Shown: positions 54,377-63,834, counted from the stretch's first letter. The stretch: 64,000 bases of DNA from Vogesella indigofera (GCF_003633895.1 NZ_RBID01000020.1:62001-126000); one strand, 5' to 3'. Notes: a model not told the origin generated them from the letters alone. Program-made: numbers and translations.

Positions 54377-55528
54377 ATGACAACGACCACTTTCTTCATT
54401 CCGCCGGTCAACCTGATCGGCGACGGCTGTCTCAACGACGCGCTGCAGGCGATCCGCGGCTACGGCTTCCGCCACGCGCTGATCGTCACCGACGCCGGGC
54501 TGGCGCGTGCCGGCGTGGCCGCCAAGGTCGCCGCGCTGCTGCAGGCGCAGGACATCGAGGCCACCATCTTCAGCGGCGCGCAGCCGAACCCGACGGTGGC
54601 CAACGTCGAGGCCGGCCTCGCGCTGCTGCGCGAGAAACGCTGCGACTGCGTGATCTCGCTCGGCGGCGGTTCGCCGCACGACTGCGCCAAGGGCATCGCG
54701 CTGGTGGCCACCAACGGCGGCCACATCGGCGACTACGAGGGCGTCGACAAGTCGGCCAAGCCGCAGCTGCCGCTGATCGCCATCAACACCACCGCCGGCA
54801 CCGCCAGCGAGATGACGCGCTTCTGCATCATCACCGACCAGGCACGCCACATCAAAATGGCCATCGTCGACCGCAACGTGACGCCGATCCTGTCGGTGAA
54901 CGACGCCTCGCTGATGCTGGCCAAGCCGGCGGCGCTGACCGCCGCCACCGGCATGGACGCGCTGACCCACGCCATCGAGGCCTACGTGTCCACCGCCGCC
55001 ACCCCGATCACCGACGCCTGTGCGCTGCAGGCGGTGCGGCTGATTGCGGCCAACCTGCGCACCGCGGTGCGCAACGGCCAGGACCTGCACGCCCGCGAAC
55101 AGATGGCCTACGCCCAGTTCCTCGCCGGCATGGCCTTCAACAACGCGTCGCTCGGCTATGTGCACGCGATGGCACACCAGCTCGGCGGCTTCTACGACCT
55201 GCCGCACGGGGTGTGCAACGCGCTGCTGCTGCCGCACGTCGAGGCCTTCAACGCCAGCGTCGCCGCCGGCCGGCTGGCCGATGTCGCCGCCGCGATGGGC
55301 GAGGATGTCGCGGCGCTGGATGCCGCCGCCGCCGCTGAATGCTGCCTGGCCGCCATCCGCCGCCTCGCCGCCGACATCGACATCCCAGCCCGGCTCAGCG
55401 AGCTGGGGGTGCAGGAAGCCGACATCCCGCTGCTGGCCGCCAACGCGCTGAAGGACGCCTGCGGCCTGACCAACCCGCGCCCGGCCAGCCAAGCCGAGAT
55501 CGAGGCCATCTTCCGCCAGGCGCTCTAA
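54377..55528 (+). CDS. Iron-containing alcohol dehydrogenase
   Basis: Group III (Fe-ADH) enzyme, 383 residues, reducing or oxidising short alcohols with NAD. It has [20 protein letters not shown], the NAD motif [19 protein letters not shown] near residue 95, [18 protein letters not shown] and [16 protein letters not shown] with metal ligands. [20 protein letters not shown] near 260-280 holds further metal-binding histidines. It is close to ethanol-type YiaY/AdhB proteins. With the preceding aldehyde dehydrogenase it gives alcohol to aldehyde to acid. A terminator follows at 55604. Confidence 0.95.
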   Translation: MTTTTFFIPPVNLIGDGCLNDALQAIRGYGFRHALIVTDAGLARAGVAAKVAALLQAQDIEATIFSGAQPNPTVANVEAGLALLREKRCDCVISLGGGSPHDCAKGIALVATNGGHIGDYEGVDKSAKPQLPLIAINTTAGTASEMTRFCIITDQARHIKMAIVDRNVTPILSVNDASLMLAKPAALTAATGMDALTHAIEAYVSTAATPITDACALQAVRLIAANLRTAVRNGQDLHAREQMAYAQFLAGMAFNNASLGYVHAMAHQLGGFYDLPHGVCNALLLPHVEAFNASVAAGRLADVAAAMGEDVAALDAAAAAECCLAAIRRLAADIDIPARLSELGVQEADIPLLAANALKDACGLTNPRPASQAEIEAIFRQAL

Positions 55529-55603
55529 CCCGTCCTCCTGGCACGGTACTGCGGCGGCAGGGCTCCCTCCCGCTGTCGCCGCAGTGCTGCTGCCTTGTCC
55601 TTG

Positions 55604-55639
55604 CCCGTCTGATGTGTCGCAACACAGACGGGTTTTTTT
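55604..55639 (+). terminator. Terminator of dehydrogenase operon
   Basis: CCCGTCTG / CAGACGGG with a 13-nt loop and seven Ts; a second hairpin ACTGCGGCG / CGCCGCAGT lies before it at 55547-55587. Confidence 0.85.
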
Positions 55640-55739
55640 GGGCCTATCATTTTGATGTCATGGCTGGCGCGGCACCCTGCCCGCCGGCCGCCGGCGCCAC
55701 CTTCCGGTGGTCTGCCCGCCCCCAACCGCTGGAGTCCGC

Positions 55740-57728
55740 ATGTCGTTTTTCCGTAACCGAGCCACCCGTGTGCCCGCTGCCGCCAGCGCCATCCCGCCGC
55801 TGCAGGTCTTGCGCAGCGACAGCCACAGCTATGAAGCGGCGCTGGCCGCCAGCGCCAGTCCGCGGGTGCGGCTGGTGCTGGGCTACGTCAACCCGTCCGC
55901 CAACCTGGAACAGATCGGCCGCTGCATCGCGCGCCATTTCCCGCAGGCGAAGATGCTGCTGACCACCACCGCCGGCGAGCTGTGCAGCCGCCAGGCTGGC
56001 GACGCGCTGTACCTGCCGGCCGACGGCCAGTGGCAGAGCATGGTGTTCCAGCTGTTCGACGAGGCGCTGCTGGCCGGGGTGCACATCGAGGCGGTGGCGC
56101 TGGCCTGCGACGACATCAAGGCCGGCAGCCCGGTGCTGAGCCACGCCGCGCGCATCGCGCGGCTGCAGGAGCACGTTGGCCGCATCCGGCTGCCGTTCGC
56201 GATGCGCCACGACGAGGGCTTCGTGCTGACCCTGGTCGACGGCCTGTCCAATAGCGAGAGCTACCTGCTGGAGGCGCTGTACGAATCCGGCAAGCTGCCC
56301 TACCTGTTCGTCGGCGGCTCCGCCGGCGGGCCGCTGGATTTCTCGATGACGCGGCTGTACGACGGCCAGCAGGTGCGCGACGGCCACGCGGTGTTCGCCT
56401 TCATCAAGCTGGCGCCGGCCTACCGCTACGGCGTGTTCAAGAGCCAGAACTTCGAGGACAGCGGCAGCCACTTCACCATCGCCGAGGCCAGCACCGAGCT
56501 GCGCCGCGTGCACTCGGTGATCGATGAACACAGCGGCGAGATCCGCAACGTGCTCGACGCGCTGTCCGCGCACTTCCGCTGTCCGCGCCAGCAGCTGGCG
56601 GCCAAGCTGCAAAGCCACAGCTTCGGCATCAAGATCAATGGCGAGCTGTTCGTGCGCTCGGTGCTGGCGGTGAACGAGGCCGGCGGCTACCTGCAGTTCG
56701 CCTGCGACCTCGCCTTCGGCGAGCGGCTGCACCTGCTGCGCAGCACCGATCTCGCCGAGCACACCCGCCGCGACTTTGCCGCCTTCAGCGCCGGCAAGCC
56801 GGCCGCGGTCGGCGCCATCCTCAACGACTGCATCCTGCGGCGGCTGAACAACGCCGGCGCGCTGGCGCGTGCCAACGTCTACGGCGACATCCCCGCCGCC
56901 GGTTTTTCCACCTTCGGCGAGCTGCTCGGCGTCAACATCAACCAGACGCTGACCGCGATCTTCTTCTACCCGGCGACGGCGGCGTTCAGCGACGATTTCG
57001 TCGACCGCTTCCCGGTGCACTACGCCAACTTCAAGAACTACTTCTACCGCCGCGAGCTGGCGCGCGAGCAGATGACCGGGCAGATGAAGAGCCGCGTCAT
57101 CGCCGAGCTGAACGGCTACAAGAGCTTTGCCGCGCAGCTGATGGCCAGCCTGCCGCTGTTCCGCGATGCCACCACCGAGCTGGTGTCGCATCTGGGCGTG
57201 ATCGAGAACGACATCCACCGCTTCGGCAGCGAGATCAATCGCGGCGCGCAGACCGCCGGCACGGTGACCGAACGCATCGGCCATCTGGAAAAGGATGCGC
57301 AGCAGATCGGCGAGGTGATGCAGATGATCAAGAAGATCGCCGAACAGACCAATCTGCTGGCGCTGAACGCCGCCATCGAGGCGGCGCGCGCCGGTGAGGC
57401 CGGGCGCGGCTTTGCCGTGGTCGCCGACGAGGTGCGCAAGCTGGCCAACACCACGCAGTCGAACCTGAATGCCACCGGCGGGGCGGTGGACAACGTGATG
57501 AACGGGGTGCGCGATGTCGGCGGCGACGTGCGCGACATGGGCAGCCAGGTCAGCGCCTTTGCCGGCGAGATGGGCAAGGTGGTCGGCACCCTGCAGCAAC
57601 TGGCTGCAACCTCGCAGCACAGCAAGCTGCGCGTGGACGAGATGCTGGGCCAGACCGAGGCGCTGTACGAAAAGATGCGCGCGGTGGACAAGGAGCTGGA
57701 CGCGATCCTGAAACTGGAACAGCAGTAA
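55740..57728 (+). CDS. Cytosolic FIST-domain chemoreceptor
   Basis: A soluble methyl-accepting protein, 662 residues. The FIST N domain (about 35-240) has [40 protein letters not shown] and [25 protein letters not shown] (about 245-390) has [20 protein letters not shown] and [20 protein letters not shown]. After a linker with [20 protein letters not shown] comes the MCP signalling domain, with tip [20 protein letters not shown] near residue 540 and [20 protein letters not shown]. There are no transmembrane segments. FIST domains are thought to bind small ligands such as amino acids. The start ATG 55740 follows CTGGAG. It feeds chemotaxis or a related Che pathway from the cytosol. Confidence 0.92.
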   Translation: MSFFRNRATRVPAAASAIPPLQVLRSDSHSYEAALAASASPRVRLVLGYVNPSANLEQIGRCIARHFPQAKMLLTTTAGELCSRQAGDALYLPADGQWQSMVFQLFDEALLAGVHIEAVALACDDIKAGSPVLSHAARIARLQEHVGRIRLPFAMRHDEGFVLTLVDGLSNSESYLLEALYESGKLPYLFVGGSAGGPLDFSMTRLYDGQQVRDGHAVFAFIKLAPAYRYGVFKSQNFEDSGSHFTIAEASTELRRVHSVIDEHSGEIRNVLDALSAHFRCPRQQLAAKLQSHSFGIKINGELFVRSVLAVNEAGGYLQFACDLAFGERLHLLRSTDLAEHTRRDFAAFSAGKPAAVGAILNDCILRRLNNAGALARANVYGDIPAAGFSTFGELLGVNINQTLTAIFFYPATAAFSDDFVDRFPVHYANFKNYFYRRELAREQMTGQMKSRVIAELNGYKSFAAQLMASLPLFRDATTELVSHLGVIENDIHRFGSEINRGAQTAGTVTERIGHLEKDAQQIGEVMQMIKKIAEQTNLLALNAAIEAARAGEAGRGFAVVADEVRKLANTTQSNLNATGGAVDNVMNGVRDVGGDVRDMGSQVSAFAGEMGKVVGTLQQLAATSQHSKLRVDEMLGQTEALYEKMRAVDKELDAILKLEQQ

Positions 57729-57743
57729 GCCTGCCCGTACTGC

Positions 57744-57779
57744 GCTTGCGGCCAACCCTGACAGGTTGGCCGCAAGCGT
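57744..57779 (+). terminator. Inverted GCGGCCAA pair after FIST chemoreceptor
   Basis: CGCTTGCGGCCAACC / GGTTGGCCGCAAGCG, 15-bp perfect arms with loop CTGACA, 16 bp after the stop and followed by TTTGTG. Likely terminator. Confidence 0.75.
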
Positions 57780-57937
57780 TTGTGTGACGGTGTGTGACCG
57801 GCTTCACAAAGCTTAACCAGCGCCTGATTGACGCTGGCATGAGGTGGCCGTTAGCCTTGCGGCCATCCTGGCAGGGCGCGTGTTCCCCTGCCGCCCTGCG
57901 CCGCGTTGTTGCCGGCGCCCTGCCACAAGGAGCCCGC

Positions 57938-58573
57938 ATGAGCCTGTCCCGCTATTCCGCCCTCATCTCCGCCGCGCTGCTGGCCGCCTGCGCCGCCACC
58001 ACGCCGCAACCCGACGGCCGCTGGAAGTCGGCCGGCGACAACGAGCCGCCGATCGAACTGGAACTGAAAAACGGCCGCCTGTCCGTGTCCGGCGGCTGCA
58101 ACCGCCTGTTCGGCACCGCCCGCGTCGAGAACGGCGTACTGATCGTCGACCAGCTGGCTAGCACCATGATGGCCTGCGACGCGGTGTCGATGGCGCGCGA
58201 CCGTGACCTCAGCCTGCTGCTCAATAGCCGGCCGACGGTGCGGCAGCAGGACGGCCACCTGTTGCTGGCCGGGCCGGGCAAGCAGCTGGAATTGCGGCAG
58301 CAGGAGGATCTGTCGGCGGCGCCGACGCGGCTGGTCTACGTCGCCGCCGAACGCAAGCCGTGCAGCGGCGTGGCACCGATGCAGTGCCTGCAGGTGCGCG
58401 ACAGCAAGGACGCGCCGTGGCAGCTGCACTACGGCGAGATCGAGGGCTTCAAGCCCGAGCCGGGCATCGCCTACCGCCTGCGCATCAGGGAAGTGAAAGT
58501 CGCCAAGCCGCCTGCCGACGCGCCATCCGTGCGCTGGGTGCTGGACCAGGTGCTGGAACAGAAACTTGAATAG
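57938..58573 (+). CDS. META-domain (HslJ-like) lipoprotein with DUF4377-like C-terminus
   Basis: 211 residues. The signal is YSALISAALLAACAA with lipobox LAAC (cysteine near 19). The META domain (about 25-110) has LSVSGGCNRLFGTARVENGV and STMMACDAVSMARDRDLSLL with the family GCN and MAC motifs. The C-terminal part (about 125-205) has LVYVAAERKPCSGVAPMQCL, PWQLHYGEIEGFKPEPGIAY and LRIREVKV, like DUF4377. The combination is known among heat-shock-type outer-membrane lipoproteins; HslJ in E. coli is linked to novobiocin resistance. AAGGAG precedes the ATG. Confidence 0.88.
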   Translation: MSLSRYSALISAALLAACAATTPQPDGRWKSAGDNEPPIELELKNGRLSVSGGCNRLFGTARVENGVLIVDQLASTMMACDAVSMARDRDLSLLLNSRPTVRQQDGHLLLAGPGKQLELRQQEDLSAAPTRLVYVAAERKPCSGVAPMQCLQVRDSKDAPWQLHYGEIEGFKPEPGIAYRLRIREVKVAKPPADAPSVRWVLDQVLEQKLE

Positions 58574-58611
58574 CAGCGGGTCGCGCCGTAAAACGCGCGG
58601 CGCATCGCACA

Positions 58612-58655
58612 AAAAGACTGCGGCCAACCTTGCACAAGGTTGGCCGCAGTCTTTT
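58612..58655. terminator. Bidirectional terminator built from two GCGGCCAA motifs
   Basis: Perfect 21-bp arms (left begins AAAAGACTGCGGCCAACC; right ends GGCCGCAGTCTTTT) around CA, flanked by A and T runs, between two convergent genes. The clearest case of the dispersed motif used as a terminator. Confidence 0.9.
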
Positions 58656-58670
58656 GTGGTTACCGGAAAC

Positions 58671-59576
58671 TCAGCGTCGCGCGATCAGCACGATGCCCAT
58701 TCCGATCAGCAGCATGCCCAGCAGCTCGCCGCTGCCTGGCCATTCGCCCAGGCTGGTGGCGGCCATCGCCACCGCCAGCACCGGGATCACCAGCGCGTTG
58801 AAGCTGAGCGTGGACGCCGGCAGGCGGCGCAGCAGCCACAGCCACGCCAGCCAGCCGACCGCGCTGGAGAACACGCCGGAGTAGATCATGCCCAGCACGA
58901 AGGCCGGCGACCAGTGGATGGCGGCGAAATCGGCGAACGGCAGCAGCAGCGGCAGCGGCGCGAGGCCGATCAGCGCCTGCCAGCCGGAGAAGTTCAGGCT
59001 GTCGAGCTGGCCCTGCTGCGCGGTCTTCTTGGTCAGCACCGAGCCCAGCGCCCACAGGAAGCCGGCCAGCACCGCCAGCAGCATCGGCAGCACGCCGTGC
59101 AGCTGCCACGGCGCCACAATCAGCATCAGCCCGGCAAAGCCGGCGACGAGCGCCCGGCGCGCGTTGGCGGTGAACGGCTCCGCCAGCAGCCAGCGCGACA
59201 GCAGCGCCACCCAGAACGGCATGGTGAACACCAGTACCGAGGTGCGCCCGGCGGCGCCGGCCACCAGCGCCAGCGTCACCGTCAGGCCGTAGGCGAAGGT
59301 GGTGGTCAGCCCGACCTGCAGTGTCTGCTTCAGCCGTTGCGGCTTGAGGCCGTGGCCGCGCGCCAGCAGCACGCCGAACAGCGTCAGGCTGCCGATGGTG
59401 GTGCGGATGATCAGGTGGGTGATGGGCGTCGCCGCCTGCAGCGTCACCTTCATCACCACGTAGTTGTACGCCCACATCGTCACCAGCCCGGCGAACAGCG
59501 CGTAGGGCAGCCAGCGGCTGGCGGACAGCGCGGCAAGGTTGGCCGCGAGGCGGCGGGCGGGATTGAGGGTGCTCAT
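58671..59576 (-). CDS. EamA-family (DMT) transporter
   Basis: 301 residues, ten transmembrane helices in two EamA halves: LPYALFAGLVTMWAYNYVVM, LIIRTTIGSLTLFGVLLARG, TSVLVFTMPFWVALLSRWLL; then AVLAGFLWALGSVLTKKTAQ, YSGVFSSAVGWLAWLWLLRR and ELLGMLLIGMGIVLIARR. Likely an exporter of amino acids or other metabolites (RhtA/YdcZ relatives). Start at ATG 59576. It is divergent from the Lrp-type regulator at 59714, 137 bp apart, a common pairing in which Lrp-like proteins switch on amino-acid exporters. Confidence 0.9.
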   Translation of the reverse strand: MSTLNPARRLAANLAALSASRWLPYALFAGLVTMWAYNYVVMKVTLQAATPITHLIIRTTIGSLTLFGVLLARGHGLKPQRLKQTLQVGLTTTFAYGLTVTLALVAGAAGRTSVLVFTMPFWVALLSRWLLAEPFTANARRALVAGFAGLMLIVAPWQLHGVLPMLLAVLAGFLWALGSVLTKKTAQQGQLDSLNFSGWQALIGLAPLPLLLPFADFAAIHWSPAFVLGMIYSGVFSSAVGWLAWLWLLRRLPASTLSFNALVIPVLAVAMAATSLGEWPGSGELLGMLLIGMGIVLIARR

Positions 59577-59713
59577 GTGAGGCTCCGGTGGCGGGCGTCT
59601 GCCCGATGCGATGCTCACAGTGTAGAAAGCCCGCCGCTGCCGCTTGCTGCGTTATCATGCGCCACAGTGCAGCGACGCTGCTTTTGAATGGCTGTTGACG
59701 CAGGATTCCTGAC

Positions 59714-60178
59714 ATGCTGGATGCTTACGATCGCAAACTGCTGGTGCTGCTGCAGGAAGACGCGCGCCAGACCCACGACGCGCTGGCCGAAGCGGTCAAC
59801 CTGTCGCCGACCGCGGTCACCCGCCGCCTGAAGCGGCTGCGCAGCGAGGGCATCATCCGGCGCGAGGTGGCGCTGGTCGATCCGGCGCTGTTCGGCCGCA
59901 CACTGCGGCTGGTGGTCAACGTGATGCTGCAGCGTGCGCAGGCGCCGCTGGTGGACGCGTTCAAGGCGGCGATGGACGCGGCGCCGGAGGTGATGGAGTG
60001 CTACAACGTCACCGGGCGTCCGGATTTCGTGCTGATGGTGCTGGTGCGCGACATGGGCGACTACGAGCGCTTCGCCCGTGCCCACCTGATGAACAACCCG
60101 CACGTGCGCGAGTTCGAGTCGCTGGTGGTGATCAATACCTGCAAGTACCGCACCGCGGTGCCGGCCGATCCGGACTGA
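59714..60178 (+). CDS. Lrp/AsnC-family transcriptional regulator
   Basis: 154 residues. The N-terminal HTH (1-60) reads LDAYDRKLLVLLQEDARQTH, DALAEAVNLSPTAVTRRLKR and LRSEGIIRREVALVDP. The C-terminal RAM (AsnC) ligand-binding domain (about 65-145) has LRLVVNVMLQRAQAPLVDAF, VMECYNVTGRPDFVLMVLVR and LVVINTCKYRTAVP. It binds amino acids and forms octamers in relatives. The divergent EamA transporter is the likely target. The stop codon overlaps a repeat B element. Confidence 0.93.
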   Translation: MLDAYDRKLLVLLQEDARQTHDALAEAVNLSPTAVTRRLKRLRSEGIIRREVALVDPALFGRTLRLVVNVMLQRAQAPLVDAFKAAMDAAPEVMECYNVTGRPDFVLMVLVRDMGDYERFARAHLMNNPHVREFESLVVINTCKYRTAVPADPD

Positions 60179-60329
60179 GCACCTGTTCACGATCGGCTGC
60201 AACTGATCTCACGGGGCGATACGACGTTGAAAACCGCTTCGGCATGCGGATTTATATCGGGATAAACGCCGCTTCCTCGGCCGTTTTCGCCTTGCCTCGT
60301 GTGAGCGCGCGAGATCGTGAACACGTTCT
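60178..60329. repeat. Dispersed repeat family B, copy 2
   Basis: Starts GCACCTGTTCACGATC and ends GCGAGATCGTGAACACGTTC; the termini are inverted repeats. Shares CGATACGACGTTGAAAACCG and CCGCTTCCTCGGCCGTTTTC with the other copies. Directly joined to a repeat A copy. Confidence 0.85.
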
Positions 60330-60332
60330 GAG

Positions 60333-60450
60333 CGCCGCAAACCAAACCCCTGATCCTGCGTTGCGCCTCCTTGCCGTACGACTGGTACGGTCTGCGTCGG
60401 CGCGCCTAGGCTCAGCTGCGCTGCGAGGTGTTGTTAGCGGCGCTGGACGC
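60333..60450 (+). repeat. Dispersed repeat family A, copy 2
   Basis: Forward-oriented match to the reverse complement of 6572-6680, beginning ACCAAACCCCTGATCCTGCG. It lies 3 bp after repeat B copy 2, so the two families form a composite here. Confidence 0.85.
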
Positions 60451-60465
60451 GACCCTGCAAACGAA

Positions 60466-60494
60466 TGCGGCCAACCTTGATCAAGATTGGCCGC
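60466..60494. repeat. Inverted GCGGCCAA pair
   Basis: GCGGCCAACCTTGA and TCAAGATTGGCCGC, ~14-bp arms with one mismatch, downstream of the repeats and 34 bp beyond the CBS gene stop. Followed by ATATTG, a weak terminator at best. Confidence 0.75.
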
Positions 60495-60527
60495 AATATT
60501 GTCCGGCTTAGCTTAAGGCGCCGTGGC

Positions 60528-61130
60528 TCAGTCCTCGTGCAGCAGCGCGTGTTCGATCTCGGAGAACGCCTGCGGCACGCGGATGAAGTTCAGCGAGATG
60601 CCGAGCCGGCGCGCGATGTGCGAGGTGGAGAACAGGCCGCACACTTCCAGGTGCTTGCTGCTGCCGTTCAGCTCCACCACCAGCGCGTGCTGGCGGCCGG
60701 TGTGCTTCATGGTGGCGACCAGCTGGCCGATGCTGGCGTTCGCCACCTCGGCCATGTCCAGTGCCTCCAGCTCGCGGCGCGGGGTCATCACGTCGGACAC
60801 CAGCAGTTCATCGTGGCGCTTGCCGCGTTCCTGAATGCATTTCATCGGCCGCTCGCCGAGCACGTCGGAGGCGGTGAGCAGGCCGGTCAGCGCGCCCTCG
60901 CGGTCGGTGACGAACAGCAGGCGGATGCCGTGGCTGACCATGCGTTCGTGGGCGTCGTGCAGCAGCGCGTCCTCGCAGATGCTGACCGGGTCGATCACCT
61001 TCAGGTCGGTCATCACGTCCAGCGCCGGGCTTTTCAGCGACAGCGTGCGCTGCGGGCGCTGGTCGACGTGGATCAGGTCGGTGGTCTGCGGCAGGGAAAG
61101 GGTGGTCAGGGCTTGGTACTGGGTGTCCAT
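60528..61130 (-). CDS. CBS-domain protein
   Basis: 200 residues with a pair of CBS motifs forming a Bateman module: ALDVMTDLKVIDPVSICEDA with MVSHGIRLLFVTDREGALTG (CBS1, about 35-100), and LVSDVMTPRRELEALDMAEV with THGRQHALVVE-type strand QHALVVELNGSSKHLEVCGL (CBS2, about 108-180). Bateman modules bind adenosyl ligands and regulate partners. No fused effector domain. The C-terminal helix INFIRV-like segment is family-typical of betaproteobacterial stand-alone CBS proteins. GGAGCGCC precedes the ATG. Confidence 0.9.
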   Translation of the reverse strand: MDTQYQALTTLSLPQTTDLIHVDQRPQRTLSLKSPALDVMTDLKVIDPVSICEDALLHDAHERMVSHGIRLLFVTDREGALTGLLTASDVLGERPMKCIQERGKRHDELLVSDVMTPRRELEALDMAEVANASIGQLVATMKHTGRQHALVVELNGSSKHLEVCGLFSTSHIARRLGISLNFIRVPQAFSEIEHALLHED

Positions 61131-61408
61131 GGCGGGCGCTCCTCGTCTGTTTTCTGGTTTTGCCGCGCGCCGGGCACGAGCTCCCGACGGCGGTGCGCAA
61201 TACCGGGGGCAACACCATCACGCTTCCCCATTGGCACCCCGGTGTCTTTATCTAAGCACGCTTTGCCGGCGCCTGGCGCGTTTTTCGTGGCCGGCAGCTG
61301 ATTTTCGTCAACCACAGGAGCTAGCCGGCTCCGTCTTTTGGCGTATCGGCAACAGTTGCCGCCGCCCGTACACTGTTAGTCCCGCCCCGTGTATCAGGAC
61401 CGCCCGCC

Positions 61409-61804
61409 ATGACCGCCATTACCGATTTCGCCAGCCTGCTGGCCGCCGCCCGCGCCCAGCCGACCCCGCAACGCCTGCTGTTCGCCTTTTGCCAGCGCCG
61501 CCTGCACGACGACCACAGCGCGCAGGAAGCAGAACGCTTCGCCGCCGGCGAAGGCGGCATCCTGCAGCCCATCCTGTGTGTCGACAAGACCCCGGCCGAG
61601 CTGGGCGATTTCGCGCAGCTGGCTCAGGACGCCGATGCGCTGGACGCGCGCTGGCAGCTGGTGTTCGTTGCCGCCATCGACAGCAGCAGCAGCGCCGACG
61701 CCGACGGCCCGCTGAAGCGCATGGTGCAGACCATCCAGACCGGCGGCGACGTCGCGCGTTACCTCGCGTTCAATCGCGACGGCGCGCTGCTGCAGTTCCT
61801 GTGA
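61409..61804 (+). CDS. Small conserved-type protein of unknown function (131 aa)
   Basis: Reads ITDFASLLAAARAQPTPQRL, LFAFCQRRLHDDHSAQEAER, GEGGILQPILCVDKTPAELG and ends GGDVARYLAFNRDGALLQFL. From memory, similar small proteins in betaproteobacteria carry the database label ribonucleotide reductase subunit alpha, but no such catalytic motif (radical cysteine or ATP-cone) is visible, so that name should not be trusted. Cytoplasmic, acidic. ATG 61409 lacks a strong ribosome site. Monocistronic. Confidence 0.75.
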   Translation: MTAITDFASLLAAARAQPTPQRLLFAFCQRRLHDDHSAQEAERFAAGEGGILQPILCVDKTPAELGDFAQLAQDADALDARWQLVFVAAIDSSSSADADGPLKRMVQTIQTGGDVARYLAFNRDGALLQFL

Positions 61805-61941
61805 CCACGGCTTAGCCGGCGCAGCAGCTTGTCAAACGGCCCGGGCAGGGATCACCCTGCGGCGGGCCGTTGTTGCGTGCGGCTTCGTGTGCGGCAGCCG
61901 GACACCCCCGGCGACGGCGGCAAGACGCGGCGTGAGCGGCG

Positions 61942-62541
61942 TTAGCCCGCCGCCGGCAACTGCGCCAGCAGCTGGGTCAGCGCCGCGTGCAGCGCCGTTA
62001 CCGCGCCGTCCATGTCCCAGTCGTCGTGCCCCGGCTGCACCACGTTGGAGATGGCGCGCAGCTCGATAAACGGCACCCCTTCCTGCTGGCAGACATGGAA
62101 GAAGGCGGCGCCCTCCATGTTCTCGATCTCCACCTCGCTGCTGTCCACGAACGGCGCCAGCGCCGCGTTCAGCGACAGGCTGCGCGCGCGGCGCAGCGGG
62201 CTTGCCGCCGGCAGGTGCGGGCAGTGCAGCGTATGGCGGCGCTCGAACGCCATCTCCAGCGGCAGCTGCGCCAGATGGGTGAAGCCCTGCGGCGTGAAGA
62301 AGCCGAGATCGCCCTCCACCTCCGAGCTGACCAGCACCACCTCGCCGATGGCCAGCCCGGCCTGCGGATACATGCCGGCGATGCCGGCCAGGATCAGCAG
62401 CGACGGCCGCCGCTCGTGGATCACCTTCAGCGTGGCGTAGGCGGTGGCGGTCAGCCCGACGCCGCTGACCACGGTGTGCACCCCGGGGTGCTGGAACTGG
62501 CGCGCCTCGGTGGCGGTGGGAAAGAGGATGCAGATGCTCAT
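61942..62541 (-). CDS. Nucleoside phosphorylase/hydrolase-family protein
   Basis: 199 residues of the PNP/UDP-like superfamily, short form. It has HTVVSGVGLTATAYATLKVI, LLILAGIAGMYPQAGLAIGE, VVLVSSEVEGDLGFF and the catalytic-region VEIENMEGAAFFHVCQQEGV followed by FIELRAISNVVQPGHDDWDM. The ENMEGAAF block and length are closest to futalosine hydrolase (MqnB) or MTA/SAH nucleosidase relatives. No other menaquinone-futalosine gene is nearby, so the substrate is open. The ATG is at 62541. Confidence 0.85.
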   Translation of the reverse strand: MSICILFPTATEARQFQHPGVHTVVSGVGLTATAYATLKVIHERRPSLLILAGIAGMYPQAGLAIGEVVLVSSEVEGDLGFFTPQGFTHLAQLPLEMAFERRHTLHCPHLPAASPLRRARSLSLNAALAPFVDSSEVEIENMEGAAFFHVCQQEGVPFIELRAISNVVQPGHDDWDMDGAVTALHAALTQLLAQLPAAG

Positions 62542-62685
62542 GGCGGCTCGCGGGCTAGTGAAAAGGGACAGCCGCCACTATGCCACATCGGCCGGCGCGG
62601 CCGGGCGGCGGCGGCCTGCATTTAGTGGTGTTCTTTTCAGGAATTTGAGCCATTACTGAATAATCCCGTCGCCGGTGCCCTTGCC

Positions 62686-63834
62686 ATGGCCGATTCCGCC
62701 AAGACCCGACTGCCGTCCTCCTTCGTCCGCCTCGGCCAGCCCCTACCGGTCGATGTCTACCACGAGAGCGGCATCCTGCTGCTGAAGAAGGGCCACTACG
62801 TGCTGACCCCGGAGCAGCGCGAGCGCCTGCTCGCCGCCGGCCACGGCGACAGCGAGGCGGTGGCGGCGCGGCTGGAACGCGAGCAGCAGGAACGCGCGGC
62901 GCGGCGGCAGCAGGACAGCCTGGCGCAGCCGTGCAATCCGCTGGTGGAGTTCGAATTCCTGCTGCACCGCGTCGAGGGCCTGCTCAGTCACGGCCTGGCG
63001 GTGCGCGGCCTGGGCAGCGCGCTGCGCGAGGTGCTCGCCAGCCTGCTGGAACTGAGCCAGCGCCTGCCGGACGGCATGCTGGCGGCCAGCCTGCTGCTGG
63101 ACAGCCGCCTGCCCGCTGCCGCACACGGGCTGCGAGTGGCGACCACGCTGGCGGTGCTCGGCCGCCGCCTGGGGCTGGACGCGGCGACGCTGCACAGCGC
63201 CTGTGGTGCGGCGCTGACCATGAACATCGCCATCGTCGGCCTGCTGGGCAAGCTGCGGCAGCAGGACGAGCCGCTGAGCGAGGCGCAGAGTGCGGCACTG
63301 CTCGCCCATCCGGTGATCGGCTCCGCCATCCTGCGCGAGGCCGGCATCGACGACGAGCTGTGGCACAGCCTGGTGCAGTGCCACCACGAAAAGCCGGACG
63401 GCAGCGGCTACCCGCAGGCGCTGCGCGGCGACGAGGTGCCGCCGCTGGCGCGCCTGCTGGCGCTGCTGGACCAGCTGGGGGAACAGGTGGAAAGCGGGCG
63501 GCTGTTGCCGTCGCAGGCGCTGGCGACGCTGTTCCGCGATCCGGCCGGCGGCCACGATCCGGCGCAGCTGGCGGCGCTGGTGAAGGAGCTGGGCGTGTAT
63601 CCGCCGGGCAGCTTTGTCGAGCTGGCCAGCGGCGAGATCGCGGTGGTCACCTACCGCGGCGACAGCGCCAACACGCCGCGGGTGGCGGCGCTGCGCCGTC
63701 GCGACGGCCCGCCCTACGCCGAGCCGCTGCTGCGCGATACCCGCCAGCTGCCATTCCGCATCAACAAGGCGGTCGGCCGCGGCAGCACCGGCGTCAAGCC
63801 GGCCTATCTGATCCGGCTGTGGCAGCGGCGCTGA
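62686..63834 (+). CDS. Degenerate HD-GYP domain protein
   Basis: 382 residues. The N-terminal part (about 10-60) resembles the start of DUF3391/PilZ-like HD-GYP proteins (VDVYHESGILLLKKGHYVLT). The HD-GYP domain (about 130-290) keeps CHHEKPDGSGYPQALRGDEV and LARLLALLDQLGEQVESGRL. Where the catalytic HD pair should stand, it reads LHSACGAALTMNIAIVGLLG, so the HD residues are gone. It is probably a c-di-GMP-binding or scaffolding protein rather than a phosphodiesterase. The C-terminus has LGVYPPGSFVELASGEIAVV, as in the 24748 protein. The upstream region is short and no ribosome site is clear. Confidence 0.85.
   Translation: MADSAKTRLPSSFVRLGQPLPVDVYHESGILLLKKGHYVLTPEQRERLLAAGHGDSEAVAARLEREQQERAARRQQDSLAQPCNPLVEFEFLLHRVEGLLSHGLAVRGLGSALREVLASLLELSQRLPDGMLAASLLLDSRLPAAAHGLRVATTLAVLGRRLGLDAATLHSACGAALTMNIAIVGLLGKLRQQDEPLSEAQSAALLAHPVIGSAILREAGIDDELWHSLVQCHHEKPDGSGYPQALRGDEVPPLARLLALLDQLGEQVESGRLLPSQALATLFRDPAGGHDPAQLAALVKELGVYPPGSFVELASGEIAVVTYRGDSANTPRVAALRRRDGPPYAEPLLRDTRQLPFRINKAVGRGSTGVKPAYLIRLWQRR

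Noticed and set aside
61409-61804. Ribonucleotide reductase subunit alpha
   Set aside because: 131 residues with no radical, cysteine or ATP-cone motif; far too short. Kept as unknown.
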